From an uncultured Aquimarina sp. (GTDB lineage: Bacteria; Bacteroidota; Bacteroidia; Flavobacteriales; Flavobacteriaceae), in assembly GCA_947498765.1 (NCBI GenBank), contig CANMLG010000057.1:48739-112738 (forward strand): DNA of 64,000 nt, in the 5' to 3' direction. Positions 27,894 through 37,871 of the stretch are shown in pieces. Made by a program: the position numbers and the translations under genes. How positions within the stretch are numbered: the stretch's first letter is position 1; every line of letters begins with the position of its first letter. Under the pieces are notes generated by a model. That model was not told the DNA's origin, made no database searches, and saw only the letters and a program-made list of their open reading frames with translations.

Positions 27894-27921
27894 ATACAAT
27901 TGTTAAACCTAGGAATTGTAT
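27894..27921. promoter_or_regulatory. inverted repeat in the mfd/GNAT divergent promoter region
   Basis: The arms atacaatt (27894-27901) and aattgtat (27914-27921) are perfect inverted repeats with a 12-base spacer. The GNAT start codon is 30 bases downstream. A regulator site is possible; AT-rich 8-base arms can also arise by chance. Confidence 0.25.
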
Positions 27922-27950
27922 TAAAAAATACACTAGTTTTAATCTAACAT

Positions 27951-28403
27951 ATGGAAAATAATATACAGATAAAAGCTATTTCGGCTAAAGCAACTATAAA
28001 AGTTAGGCAACCTATTTTAAGAACAGGACTCCCTATTGAAACTTGTGTTTTTGAAGGAGATGAATTAACATCCACGCTACATTTAGGCGCTTACATCAAC
28101 AACCAACTCGTTGGTGTTGTTACTTACTTGAAAAATAATACAACCACTTTTGGAGCTAAACACCAATATCAACTTAGAGGAATGGCTGTACTATCTAATT
28201 TTCAGAAAAAAGGGATTGGAAAATTACTTATTGAAAAAGGGGAACAAATTTTAACAAACAAGAATGCCCAATTAATTTGGTGTAATGCCCGTATAGTTGC
28301 TGTTTCTTTTTATCAAAAAAATGAATTTAAAATTATTGGAAATCCATTTGACATACCAGGTGTTGGCGCTCATTACATGATGTACAAAAAATACAATCAC
28401 TAA
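27951..28403 (+). CDS. GNAT family N-acetyltransferase
   Basis: A 150-residue protein with the GNAT core: a beta strand LRGMAVLSNFQKKGIGKLLI in which QKKGIGK forms the acetyl-CoA pyrophosphate-binding loop, and a late NARIVAVSFYQKNEF stretch. It resembles the small acyltransferases that acetylate amines or protein N-termini. The substrate is unknown. It is transcribed alone, divergently from mfd. Confidence 0.88.
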   Translation: MENNIQIKAISAKATIKVRQPILRTGLPIETCVFEGDELTSTLHLGAYINNQLVGVVTYLKNNTTTFGAKHQYQLRGMAVLSNFQKKGIGKLLIEKGEQILTNKNAQLIWCNARIVAVSFYQKNEFKIIGNPFDIPGVGAHYMMYKKYNH

Positions 28404-28433
28404 CAACACAAGACTATTTAATTTATATAATTG

Positions 28434-29429
28434 TTAACGGTAATAAGTTACTGCGGTTACCTTATTTTTAACTATTTTTTTTACAGTAGATTTATAGTTG
28501 TATTTTCCATTAATTTTTAATGCAAATTTATTTAAAAAGTCATTTTCTACTACATACATTTTACCATTATCAACATCGCTAATCAATTTTTTCAAAGAAC
28601 CATCAACAAAATAATTGTTTGGAACTCTCCCACTAACAGCTTCATCTACACTAATAATTCTTCCTTTTTTGTATCTCCCATAAGTTTCCTTTAATACATA
28701 ACAATCTTTTACTTTTTGAAATGCACCTACAACAATTGTTGGATCACTTATGGTAGCCCCTAAAGCAAAACCTTCTTCAACATGAACCTTAAAAGGTTGC
28801 TTTATATATTTATATTTTTTAGTCTTCTTAAGTTTTTCTCGTAAAATCTTTAATTTTGAATCGGCCTCTGTATCTTTAGGTGCTTGTTTAAAGTTTTTTA
28901 CTTTTTTATCAAGCTCCCAAGTAATTTTTTTCAAATGCACTTTTAAATCAAGACGATTAAGTTTTAAAATAAAAAACTTTGATTTTTTTTCTGGGTGTAA
29001 ATTTTCATCAGCATATATAAATTGATCAAAACTATATGTGTCTGCTATTTTTTGAGCAGCAATAAGCTTGTTTACTTTTAGCTCATAAGGCTTTGTTGAA
29101 TTAATATATGAGCTAATTAAAGTATTAATCTTTTTTAACGCCTCCAGTTTTTCAATAGCTTTTTGATATTTCAAATTACTACTTACACTATCTTTTACTA
29201 CATCCCTAATTTCTACATTTAACTTTTTGTATTCTTCAGAAATTACTTTTTTAGCTTTTACTTTATTTTTCACTTCGAAAGAAGTATTCACAACTGAATT
29301 TATGGTTGGAAAGCCATTCTTTTTCATTCTAACTTTAGTATTATTAGAATGAAATTCATACACTTTTTTTTGAGCAAATAATGAAACACTCAAAAAAAGT
29401 ACCATAATAAAAATGTTATTTCTTTTCAT
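28434..29429 (-). CDS. exported protein of unknown function
   Basis: I place the start at the ATG at 29429, which gives a signal peptide (MKRNNIFIMVLFLSVSLFAQ) and lies 7 bases past the stop of the upstream gene; a longer frame reaching 29507 would overlap that gene and lose the signal. The mature protein of about 310 residues is lysine-rich and partly helical, without recognised domains. It forms an operon with the lipoprotein gene upstream, suggesting a shared cell-envelope role. Confidence 0.72.
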   Translation of the reverse strand: MKRNNIFIMVLFLSVSLFAQKKVYEFHSNNTKVRMKKNGFPTINSVVNTSFEVKNKVKAKKVISEEYKKLNVEIRDVVKDSVSSNLKYQKAIEKLEALKKINTLISSYINSTKPYELKVNKLIAAQKIADTYSFDQFIYADENLHPEKKSKFFILKLNRLDLKVHLKKITWELDKKVKNFKQAPKDTEADSKLKILREKLKKTKKYKYIKQPFKVHVEEGFALGATISDPTIVVGAFQKVKDCYVLKETYGRYKKGRIISVDEAVSGRVPNNYFVDGSLKKLISDVDNGKMYVVENDFLNKFALKINGKYNYKSTVKKIVKNKVTAVTYYR

Positions 29430-29436
29430 AAAAATA

Positions 29437-30285
29437 TTATTCATTAGTGTTTGTATAACTCTCTTTTGGCTCATTCGTTTTTTTTCCTCCCATGAAAACA
29501 TATGCATCTAAAACATTTCTAATTGCAATACGTTGTTCTTCATTAATCACACGCTTCTTATATTGTTTTTTTCCAACATAAACCGCAGTAACATCAGAAC
29601 CATTGGCAATAGCATTTAATGTTTCTAATTGTTTTCCTTCATGAATTGGAATATCTAATAATTCATGTTTATACTTCTTTTTCCCCTTGGTTTCTTTCTT
29701 CTTTATTTCTCCGGTTAAACTGTAATCAAGTTGATCTACGGTTATCATATAGTTTTCAATATTTAACCACTCCGTAGCAACATATCTGATTTTAAAATTT
29801 AAATGCACTCCGTAAAGGTCTTTTACTATGTAGGCATAAAAACATTCTTTAGTATCAAACTCTGGACTACTTTTATCTGCATAAATTGTCTTCTTTCCCT
29901 CTTTATAAGAACGCATTTTATTTATAGCATTTGGCACTCTCTTTTGACGTTCTCTTTCTGCAATCTCTTGTTCTTTTGCCTGAATTTCAACAAGCTTAGT
30001 ATCTATTTTTTCTTTAAGCATCTTCAAATCAACACCATTTAAACTATCAGGGTGATTTTCCATTAAAACATTTAGTTTTTCCTTTCCTTTAACATATTCT
30101 CCTAAGTCATAATGAGCTTTGATATGTTTAAGTAAATCCTCTGAAGGAATAGTTGAATAATTAACTTTTTCTTCTTTTACCTTATGAATTGAATTATCTG
30201 TTATTGAAGGCTTTGACATATTATTACCACAACTAATTGAAATAATGGAAACAATAACTGCTTGTATTAGTAATTTCTTTTTCAT
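29437..30285 (-). CDS. hypothetical lipoprotein
   Basis: A 282-residue protein with a lipoprotein signal (ISISC, Cys at about 19). Residues 50-110 are helical with a charged coiled-coil-like stretch (IQAKEQEIAERERQ), and the C-terminal half is mixed alpha/beta with no family I recognise. It starts the two-gene operon completed by 28434-29429. The Amt gene ends 29 bases before its far side on the same strand, so read-through from Amt is possible. Confidence 0.7.
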   Translation of the reverse strand: MKKKLLIQAVIVSIISISCGNNMSKPSITDNSIHKVKEEKVNYSTIPSEDLLKHIKAHYDLGEYVKGKEKLNVLMENHPDSLNGVDLKMLKEKIDTKLVEIQAKEQEIAERERQKRVPNAINKMRSYKEGKKTIYADKSSPEFDTKECFYAYIVKDLYGVHLNFKIRYVATEWLNIENYMITVDQLDYSLTGEIKKKETKGKKKYKHELLDIPIHEGKQLETLNAIANGSDVTAVYVGKKQYKKRVINEEQRIAIRNVLDAYVFMGGKKTNEPKESYTNTNE

Positions 30286-30314
30286 TGTTAAATTTTTAAA
30301 CTTAAATAGCTGTT

Positions 30315-31592
30315 TTACGCTTGAGATGTGGTTTCTAATTGTATTTCTTGTGTTTCAATATTTTTTTCGTTCACTTCTATTTTTTCTACAATAGAATTAT
30401 CAAAATTTATATTGTGTTCAGAATTATCTAAACCTGCAATTTCATGAGCTAAAGGCACCCTAATTCCAACAGTATATTTTAAAACACTTACCATTATGGC
30501 AGTTATAGTAATCGACCAAGCCGCCACACTTAGCGTACCTATTATTTGTATTTGTAATTGCTCAAAGCCTCCTCCATAAAACAAACCTCCATCTGTAGCA
30601 AAAACACCTACTAATACAGTTCCTACCATACCCCCTATACCATGTACTGCAAAAGAAGATACAGCATCATCAATTTTAAATTTCTTTTCAACAATTTCTG
30701 CTCCCAATGTTACTAAAACACCACAAATAGCACCTATTACTAATGCCCCAGCAGGATCAACATTAGCACAACCAGCGGTTACTCCCACTAAACCTGCTAA
30801 AGTTCCATTCAATGTCATCGAAATTTCTGCTTTTTTATACCTAATCCAAGTAATCGCTAATGCAGACATACCTCCCATTGCTGCCGAAAGATTTGTATTT
30901 AATATGATCAATGGAACTGCACTTGTACTTTCTCCGGTAATTGATAATGTAGACCCTGCATTAAAACCAAACCACCCCATCCAAAGGATAAACACTCCTA
31001 AAACAGCAAATAGATTACTGTGCCCTGCAATCGTATTTACAGTACCATCTTCATTATACTTACCATTACGCGCTCCTAATAAGATTGCATAAACTAATGC
31101 TGCAAAACCTCCCATAACATGGACAGCCGTGGAACCTGCAAAATCAATAAAACCTTTTTGAGTTAACCAACCATCTGCTTGCCATATCCAATGACCTGCA
31201 ATGGGGTAAATAAATGAAGTAAATGCAAAAGTAAATATCACATAAGTACTAAATTTTGCCCGCTCTGCAATTGCACCCGAAATAATGGTAGCCGCAGTAG
31301 CACAAAATACAGTTTGATAAAATAAGTTATGCATATCCGATGGCTCAATATAAAACCAAGTAATCCTCCCCACAAAACCACTTATTGAATTTCCATACAT
31401 TATCGAATACCCTACTGCCCAAAATGCAATAGCTCCGATAAATAAATCTATAATATTTTTCATTGCAATATTTGCAGTGTTTTTTGATCTGGTCAATCCT
31501 GCTTCTAAAAGTGTAAAACCAGCCTGCATAAAAAACACAAGAATCCCTGCAATAATAACCCAAAGTAAATCGAGTGTGTTTGATAAATCCAT
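30315..31592 (-). CDS. amt: ammonium transporter Amt
   Basis: A 425-residue inner-membrane protein with about eleven helices. The Amt signature is visible: FFMQAGFTLLEAGLTRSKN near the N-terminus, the AGHWIWQ and DFAGSTAVHVMGG stretches that carry the pore Trp and the twin-His region, and SSFAVHGIGGMVGT. It carries ammonium into the cell. No glnK/P-II gene follows, unlike many amt loci. Two direct repeats in the upstream region (31680-31714) may be regulatory. Confidence 0.95.
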   Translation of the reverse strand: MDLSNTLDLLWVIIAGILVFFMQAGFTLLEAGLTRSKNTANIAMKNIIDLFIGAIAFWAVGYSIMYGNSISGFVGRITWFYIEPSDMHNLFYQTVFCATAATIISGAIAERAKFSTYVIFTFAFTSFIYPIAGHWIWQADGWLTQKGFIDFAGSTAVHVMGGFAALVYAILLGARNGKYNEDGTVNTIAGHSNLFAVLGVFILWMGWFGFNAGSTLSITGESTSAVPLIILNTNLSAAMGGMSALAITWIRYKKAEISMTLNGTLAGLVGVTAGCANVDPAGALVIGAICGVLVTLGAEIVEKKFKIDDAVSSFAVHGIGGMVGTVLVGVFATDGGLFYGGGFEQLQIQIIGTLSVAAWSITITAIMVSVLKYTVGIRVPLAHEIAGLDNSEHNINFDNSIVEKIEVNEKNIETQEIQLETTSQA

Positions 31593-31679
31593 TTATATCT
31601 AAGTATTTAATTTATTGAGTCAAAGATAGATTCAAGGAATAGTTAACATTTAATTAACTTAAAAAACACAACCAAAACA

Positions 31680-31714
31680 CGATTAAAAACATTAATTAAT
31701 CGATTAAAAACATT
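31680..31714. repeat. direct repeat upstream of amt
   Basis: The 14-base word cgattaaaaacatt occurs at 31680-31693 and again at 31701-31714, a period of 21 bases (two helical turns). It lies 88-122 bases upstream of the amt start codon, between amt and ruvC. Such spacing suits a dimeric or cooperative regulator. Confidence 0.5.
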
Positions 31715-31790
31715 TTTATTTGACTGAAAACCGCTTTTGTGAGAAGAAAATAAAACCAAAAATACTTATATAACAAGCAATTATACTTAG

Positions 31791-32369
31791 TTATTTTTTT
31801 ACACGATGTTCGTTTTGCCTTACAAAAGCATCCCAACCCGAATAACTTTTTTGAGTAGTCACTCCCGATGAGTTATAAAAATGACATACTGCTGCTGCTA
31901 AACCATCGGTTGAATCCAAATTTTTTGGCAAACTTTTTAGTTTTAGCATTTGCTGTAACATTTTTGCCACTTGTTCTTTACTAGCATTTCCATTACCGGT
32001 TACTGCCATTTTTATTTTTTTAGGAAGATATTCCGTAATAGGTACTTCCCTACTTAATCCTGCCGCCATAGCTACTCCTTGGGCACGCCCCAATTTCAAC
32101 ATAGACTGCACATTTTTACCAAAAAAAGGGGCTTCAATGGCTATTTCATCTGGATTATATGTATCAATTAACTCTATGGTACGTTCAAATATTTTTTTTA
32201 GTTTAAGATAATGATCTGTGTATTTTGTTAACTGGAGTTCATTCAACTGTACAAACTCCATTTTTTTACTCACCACTTTAATTACTCCGAACCCCATAAT
32301 AGTGGTTCCTGGATCAATTCCTAGTATAATGCGTTCGGTTTTCAATAAATAGCTATTTATTATTATCAA
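31791..32369 (-). CDS. ruvC: Holliday junction endonuclease RuvC
   Basis: A 192-residue protein with the RNase H-like core: LGIDPGTTIMGFG (first catalytic Asp), IAIEAPFFGKN (Glu) and a C-terminal GLAAAVCHF stretch. It cuts four-way junctions with RuvAB. The annotated ATG overlaps the upstream gene by 17 bases; an in-frame TTG at 32345 would remove the overlap and shorten the unusual 8-residue lead, and could be the true start. It is the last gene of a two-gene unit. Confidence 0.94.
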   Translation of the reverse strand: MIIINSYLLKTERIILGIDPGTTIMGFGVIKVVSKKMEFVQLNELQLTKYTDHYLKLKKIFERTIELIDTYNPDEIAIEAPFFGKNVQSMLKLGRAQGVAMAAGLSREVPITEYLPKKIKMAVTGNGNASKEQVAKMLQQMLKLKSLPKNLDSTDGLAAAVCHFYNSSGVTTQKSYSGWDAFVRQNEHRVKK

Positions 32370-32832
32370 TAATTAATGGAAGTTGAAACACTGCTGCCAC
32401 TGGAAAACCATGTACAATTGCTGGCTGTATTGGCGATACATCAAAAAGGGCTTGTTCTAACTTTTCTTTTATAAAATCAAAGTTACTATAATCAGAAGCA
32501 TTTGCGGCAGATTTCAAAGTTAAATCGCCTTGTTTACTTATAGCTATTTGCACCCAAAGTGTATCTTTTTGTATTGTTTTATCTACCACATAAGCTTCTT
32601 CAAAGTAGCTATGAATATGTGTTGTAATCTGATCTTCAAAACATTTTTTTGAGGCTTTTTTTGTTTCCGTTTCGCAAGTTTGCAACAAAGGATATGTATC
32701 CAAGGATCGCTCTTTGATTTCTTTTAGTTGTTGCTTTGCAATTTCTGTGCGGTCCTTTTTAGTAAAATCAAAATAATTACAACTACACAAAATTGTATTT
32801 ATAATTAATAATATGATTCCCCTTTTAAACAT
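32353..32832 (-). CDS. TonB-C-like lipoprotein of unknown function
   Basis: A 159-residue protein with a lipoprotein signal (LCSC, lipid Cys at about 18). The C-terminal part, with VQIAISKQGDL and a final stretch of the PVAAVFQLPL kind, resembles the TonB energy-transducer C-terminal fold. No transmembrane anchor or Pro-rich spacer is present, so it is not a normal TonB. It overlaps ruvC by 17 bases, so the two are translated from one message. Confidence 0.6.
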   Translation of the reverse strand: MFKRGIILLIINTILCSCNYFDFTKKDRTEIAKQQLKEIKERSLDTYPLLQTCETETKKASKKCFEDQITTHIHSYFEEAYVVDKTIQKDTLWVQIAISKQGDLTLKSAANASDYSNFDFIKEKLEQALFDVSPIQPAIVHGFPVAAVFQLPLIIDNNK

Positions 32833-33035
32833 GAACTTCCCTTAAGCAATGCAAACTACGGTTATTTTTTATTTATGCACAAACCCACTTAAAAATAACA
32901 AATTAAAATACTTACAACAAAACACCTATCCTTTCAAAACATTCCATAAATTTAAAATAAAGTTTACATATAAACTGACATCATTATTTTTGGTACAGTT
33001 TTAGAGTCATTTTAGTTGAATTATAAAAAAGATTA

Positions 33036-33536
33036 ATGGATATTTTTTTAATACTTTCTGGATTACTTTGTGTAATCATTGGAATATTTGGAAGTTTTTT
33101 ACCCGTGCTTCCTGGTTTACCTATTAGCTGGATTGGCTTATTATTACTTCATTTAACTACAGCTATTCCGTTAGATTATCCTTATTTAGGCATCACACTT
33201 GCTGTTGCAATTATTGTTTTAGTATTAGATTATGTAATTCCGGCTATAGGCACTAAAAAATTTGGAGGTAGCAAATACGGTGTTATTGGAACTACATTAG
33301 GTTTAGTGGTTGGATTAATTGCTCCGATTCCTTTAGGTTTTATTATCGGTCCTTTTTTAGGTGCTTTTATTGGCGAAATGCTTTACAAGCAAGACTCAAA
33401 AGTAGCTTCTAAAGCAGCCTTTGGTTCATTAGTTGGTTTTTTAACTTCTTCCTTAATGAAATTTATTGTAAGTATCATTTATTTTTGGCTTTTTGTGGCA
33501 AAAATTTGGGAATTTAAGGGGGTGCTATTTAGCTAA
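33036..33536 (+). CDS. DUF456 membrane protein
   Basis: A 166-residue protein with four to five hydrophobic helices and the GxxGSFLPVLPGLPISWIG and IGTKKFGGSKYG stretches typical of DUF456. The family is widespread in Bacteroidota, and its function is not established. It is transcribed alone, starting about 200 bases upstream of nothing similar. Confidence 0.88.
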   Translation: MDIFLILSGLLCVIIGIFGSFLPVLPGLPISWIGLLLLHLTTAIPLDYPYLGITLAVAIIVLVLDYVIPAIGTKKFGGSKYGVIGTTLGLVVGLIAPIPLGFIIGPFLGAFIGEMLYKQDSKVASKAAFGSLVGFLTSSLMKFIVSIIYFWLFVAKIWEFKGVLFS

Positions 33537-33663
33537 AATTAATCAATCAGTAAAATTGAATATCTGTTTTAATTATTTTATGACAGTATCCATATTTTTT
33601 TACATAAAAGAATCTTTTAGTCCAATTCTAAGGCAATTAATACCATTATAAAAAAAGTATTAA

Positions 33664-36600
33664 TTAATCCTCTTTCCAATTTAATCGATGGGGCGTATAA
33701 GGTACATTCTTGCTATCTAGTTTAGACTCCAATTTTTGAACATCTGATTTCATCTTATCTAAGCTTGCTCTAATTTCAACATACTCTTCCTTTGCTAATT
33801 TATACTGCTCTTTATTAGTAACAGTCGGATTAGATGTTGAATACCAAGTATTCCACACAATGCTTTCTACACGATTCCCTATCCCTGGGATAGTTTCTAT
33901 ATCTCTTTTAGATTTATGTTTATCTCCCCATAACTTAATACGAACATCATGTGAAACCTTTTCCAAAGCCTTCACATCAGTCATCCATACCATATCAGCA
34001 TTAGGATAGCTTTGAATCGCTTGTTTAATATATTTTACACGCTTATCCAATTCATCTTGTTCTTTGTTGCTTCCTTGAATTCTTCTTCGGAGCTCTTGTA
34101 CCTGTTTTTTAAAAGCTATATTCGATACTGTTTGTCTTTCCAAAGATGAATTTTCTAAGGCTTTGACTTCAAAAGTCGTTGGGTCAACCATTTTTTTTAC
34201 CACGCCATTATCTGCTTGCCAAAGTTCAACAGTATAGTTCCCAGGAATAACCAAAGGACCTTCATTAGGGATACTGTAGCGACTAACTTTAACTGCTTTT
34301 GTTTGAATAGGTGTTGCTGGTGGATAACGCAAATTCCAATTTACTCTTTGAATACCTTTAGAGGTAGGCTTTTTAATTTTTCGAACTTCATTACCCGAGG
34401 CGTCTTTTACAATAAAAAGCAAATAAGCTTCTTCATACGTATCTTCAATTACAAAGTCTTCATAATTTGGATAATCAATATCCTTACCTTCCTTTTTAGC
34501 TTTCTTCTCTTTTTCTGCACGCAGTTCTTTAGGCGATTTTAATTTCTCTTTTGTATAATACGTAAAAGTTGCTCCAAATTCAGGATTAGATGCTGCATAC
34601 ATTGAAGCTCCTTGACTCCCCACCCCACGAAGTCCAAGAGGATTGGTTTCAACATAGGCCAATGAAGGTTTAATTGGAAAAATCTTAGCTTCTTGGTTTA
34701 AGGTTTCTTTATTCAAATTTCTCAAGGCACTATAATCATCCAAAATATAGAATCCCCTTCCAAAAGTACCAAGTACTAAATCATTTTCTCTTTTCTGAAT
34801 AGCCATATCTCGAACACAAATAGTTGGTAAACCAGCATTTAATTTAACCCAGTTTTGTCCACCATCAATACTAACATGACAACCAAATTCTGTTCCTGAA
34901 AAAAGCAGTTTTGGATCTACATGATCTTCTGCAATGGAATATACTGTACCTCTTTCAGGCAGATTATTTTGAAGAGTCTTCCAAGTATTCCCTTTATCTT
35001 CACTTTTTAAAAGATAAGGTTTAAAGTCTCCTCTTTTGTGATTATTAAATGTAGCATAAACCACATTTTTATCATGCTGTGATGCCCAAATCATATTAAC
35101 ATAAGTCATTTTTGGTACTCCAGGAAAAGTTTCTTTTTTACTCCATGTGACTCCTCCATCTTTTGAAACCTGAATTAATCCATCATCCGTCCCAGCATAC
35201 AATAGATTTTCATCTATTGGAGATTGGTCAAAAGCAACAATATTACCATAAATGGTTGTTGATTTATTTTTCATCACCACATCAGGAGATTGTATTTCTC
35301 CCATTACTTTCAATTGATTTCTATCAATTTGACTCGTCAAGTCAGGCGAGATAGTCTTCCAGCTATTACCTCGATCTTCCGTTTTGAATACCTTGTTAGC
35401 ACAGAAGAAAAGTGTTTTTGGATCATGAGGTGAAATTAATAAAGGCGAATCCCAATTCCAACGATAAGCAGCCTCTCCTTTTCCTGGCTGGGGCTTAATC
35501 CCTATTCTTTCTCCAGATTTTCGGTCATACCGAATCAATCCACCATACTGCCATTGAGCATATATGATATTAGGATTGGTTGGGTCAACCTGAGTCTCAT
35601 ATCCATCACCCCCTACAGTAATATACCAATCAGAATTCAGAATTCCTGCATTGTTCAAAGTCCTCGATGGCCCCCCTTGCGAATTATTATCTTGAGTCCC
35701 TCCAAAGACATTATAAAAAGGAGTATCATAATCAATTGACACTTTGTAAAATTGTGTAATCGGTAAATTAGCTTTGTATTCCCATGTAGTAGCATGATCA
35801 TAGGTTTCGTAAATTCCGCCATCACAACCTACTATCCAGTGATCTGTATTTGTTGGATTAATCCAAATGCAATGATTGTCGACATGTTTTTGAGTTTCTC
35901 CTGTTTTTACAAATGTCTTCCCTCCATTTTCGGTATGGTGCAACCAAGTATCCATACTAAATACCTTGTCAACATCATTAGCATCGCAATATATTTTTTG
36001 GTAGTAATTTCCAGAAGTTTTGTAATCACTACGCTTTTCCCAAGATTCTCCTTTATCAGTAGAGCGAAAAAAACCAAATTTATCCGCTTCTGCTTCCACA
36101 ATAGCATATACCACATTGGTATCAACAGGCGATACTGCTAAACCAATACGCCCCATTTTCCCTTCAGGCAATCCACTCTTTGATGCTTTCCAAGTTTTAC
36201 CTCCATCAGTTGTTTTGTAAAGAGCACTTTCAGGTCCACCTCCTATGTAAGTAAACACATGTCTCCTTCTTTGGTGAACAGCTTCGTATAAAACATTAGG
36301 ATTTGTTGGATCCATAATCAAGTCAGAAGTTCCCGTTTTATTTGAAATAAAATGAATTTGATTCCAGGTTTCTCCTCCATCTGTAGATTTATAAACACCA
36401 CGATCACCACCATCTGACCAAAGAGGACCATAAGCTGCAACATAAATTATATCTGAATTTGTTGGATCAACGATAATTTTTGAAATGTGCTCAGATTTCT
36501 TCAGCCCCATGTTTTTCCATGACTTCCCTCCATCGGTAGATTTGTATACACCATCGCCATAACCTACTGATCGTTGGTTATTATTTTCGCCTGTTCCTAC

Positions 36601-36948
36601 CCAAATAGTAGTCGACTGATTTGGATCAATGGTAATACACCCTATAGAATAAGATCCTTCAGCGTCAAATATCGGCTTATAATTCACTCCATGATTTGTT
36701 GTTTTCCAAACTCCTCCTGAAGCTACAGCCACATAATATTCATTGAAATTATTAGGGTTTACAGCAATATCTGAAACCCTTCCAGATGTTAGTGCAGGAC
36801 CAATGCTACGGAATTTTAAACCCTTTAGTTGAGTTGAGTTTAACCAATAGTTATCAGTTTTACGATCATCATTTTTTTTCTTCTGTGAATAAGAAATAAA
36901 ATTTGCAATAATTAAAATTAGCGAAAGGAAGAAATATTTAAATTTCAT
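33664..36948 (-). CDS. large exported VPS10/sortilin-type repeat protein
   Basis: A 1094-residue protein with a signal peptide ending NFISYSQ (about residue 22). The first 750 residues hold many Asp-box/BNR repeats of the STDGGKSW, STDGGETW, TTDGGKTW and STDKGESW type, which fold as ten-bladed VPS10-like propellers. A C-terminal region (about 760-1094) has beta-rich and coiled segments. Such proteins are abundant in marine Bacteroidota, probably at the cell surface, with no established substrate. No T9SS tail is seen. Confidence 0.88.
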   Translation of the reverse strand: MKFKYFFLSLILIIANFISYSQKKKNDDRKTDNYWLNSTQLKGLKFRSIGPALTSGRVSDIAVNPNNFNEYYVAVASGGVWKTTNHGVNYKPIFDAEGSYSIGCITIDPNQSTTIWVGTGENNNQRSVGYGDGVYKSTDGGKSWKNMGLKKSEHISKIIVDPTNSDIIYVAAYGPLWSDGGDRGVYKSTDGGETWNQIHFISNKTGTSDLIMDPTNPNVLYEAVHQRRRHVFTYIGGGPESALYKTTDGGKTWKASKSGLPEGKMGRIGLAVSPVDTNVVYAIVEAEADKFGFFRSTDKGESWEKRSDYKTSGNYYQKIYCDANDVDKVFSMDTWLHHTENGGKTFVKTGETQKHVDNHCIWINPTNTDHWIVGCDGGIYETYDHATTWEYKANLPITQFYKVSIDYDTPFYNVFGGTQDNNSQGGPSRTLNNAGILNSDWYITVGGDGYETQVDPTNPNIIYAQWQYGGLIRYDRKSGERIGIKPQPGKGEAAYRWNWDSPLLISPHDPKTLFFCANKVFKTEDRGNSWKTISPDLTSQIDRNQLKVMGEIQSPDVVMKNKSTTIYGNIVAFDQSPIDENLLYAGTDDGLIQVSKDGGVTWSKKETFPGVPKMTYVNMIWASQHDKNVVYATFNNHKRGDFKPYLLKSEDKGNTWKTLQNNLPERGTVYSIAEDHVDPKLLFSGTEFGCHVSIDGGQNWVKLNAGLPTICVRDMAIQKRENDLVLGTFGRGFYILDDYSALRNLNKETLNQEAKIFPIKPSLAYVETNPLGLRGVGSQGASMYAASNPEFGATFTYYTKEKLKSPKELRAEKEKKAKKEGKDIDYPNYEDFVIEDTYEEAYLLFIVKDASGNEVRKIKKPTSKGIQRVNWNLRYPPATPIQTKAVKVSRYSIPNEGPLVIPGNYTVELWQADNGVVKKMVDPTTFEVKALENSSLERQTVSNIAFKKQVQELRRRIQGSNKEQDELDKRVKYIKQAIQSYPNADMVWMTDVKALEKVSHDVRIKLWGDKHKSKRDIETIPGIGNRVESIVWNTWYSTSNPTVTNKEQYKLAKEEYVEIRASLDKMKSDVQKLESKLDSKNVPYTPHRLNWKED

Positions 36949-37235
36949 TTTACAGACTTTTTTTGTTTAAAATTAAATCTAAACAGATTCAATATTCTAA
37001 AAATAGAACTTAAAAGTCATATATTATTTCACGCTTTATATTTTTCTCGGTAAAGACATAGCTCCCTTTTACCTTTTACCACCTACTGATTTGATTTACT
37101 TTGTTTTACGATAAATCATAAAAATTTGCTAATTTTTTATTCTTCAGGCTTTCTTTTTTTGAAAAAGATTCATAAATAAATTAAAGGATATTCTATACTA
37201 ATTACATCGACTTCAAATCTAGTTTAAAATAAAAA

Positions 37236-37868
37236 CTATTTCCTGCCAAAATCAGCAGGAATCTCACCCCATGCTTTGGTCTCCCATTTTACAATTGTGG
37301 TGGTATACGTATTTGTTTTTAACCAATTTTCGGCCCTTGTCACTAAATCAAATACAGTTTGATTTTTCGGATTTGGTAATAACTTTGTTTTACACTTTTT
37401 TTGCCGTACCCAACTCATTGCTATTTTTGAATCGGTATATAGCAAACGATCGCTATTATGCTTTTTCAAATATGCCAATCCATGCACTAAAGCCAAAAAC
37501 TCTCCTACATTATTGGTACCTTGCTCAAAAGGTCCTTGATGAAATAGTTGCTTTTTAGTTTGTGTATCTACGCCACGATATTCCATTTTACCAGGATTAC
37601 CACTACTTGCTGCATCTACTGCTATGGAATACAAATTTGGCTCCCCTATTTTTTGTAATTCGGCTTCACTTAATTTAGGTTTATTGGATTTTTTACCAAC
37701 ATAGTCCGCATACACACCATCAAAAGCCTTTATGGCCTCTTCTTTTGTTAAAAAAGACTTGTACTGTGCCTGCGGATAATTAGAAATGGATTTTTTACAT
37801 GCATTCCAACTACTAAAAATTCCTTCTTTATGACCTTGCCATACGACGTAAAATTTTTTCTTCCCCAA
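37236..37868 (-). CDS. rnhA: ribonuclease HI with viroplasmin-like N-terminal domain
   Basis: A 210-residue protein. Residues 1-50 form the hybrid-binding (viroplasmin/RNase H1 N-terminal) domain with FYVVWQGHKEGIFSSW. Residues 75-205 are the RNase H domain, with catalytic Asp in AVDAASSGNPG, Glu in NNVGEFLAL and Asp in LLYTDSKIA. It degrades the RNA strand of RNA-DNA hybrids. It lies 3 bases downstream of purN on the same strand. Confidence 0.94.
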   Translation of the reverse strand: MGKKKFYVVWQGHKEGIFSSWNACKKSISNYPQAQYKSFLTKEEAIKAFDGVYADYVGKKSNKPKLSEAELQKIGEPNLYSIAVDAASSGNPGKMEYRGVDTQTKKQLFHQGPFEQGTNNVGEFLALVHGLAYLKKHNSDRLLYTDSKIAMSWVRQKKCKTKLLPNPKNQTVFDLVTRAENWLKTNTYTTTIVKWETKAWGEIPADFGRK

Positions 37869-37871
37869 AAT

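Noticed and set aside
29430..29507. Longer N-terminus for the exported protein at 28434-29429
   Set aside because: It would overlap the upstream lipoprotein gene and bury the signal peptide that starts at 29429.
32353..32832. A genuine TonB energy transducer
   Set aside because: It has a lipoprotein signal in place of a membrane anchor and no Pro-rich spacer; only the C-terminal fold is similar.
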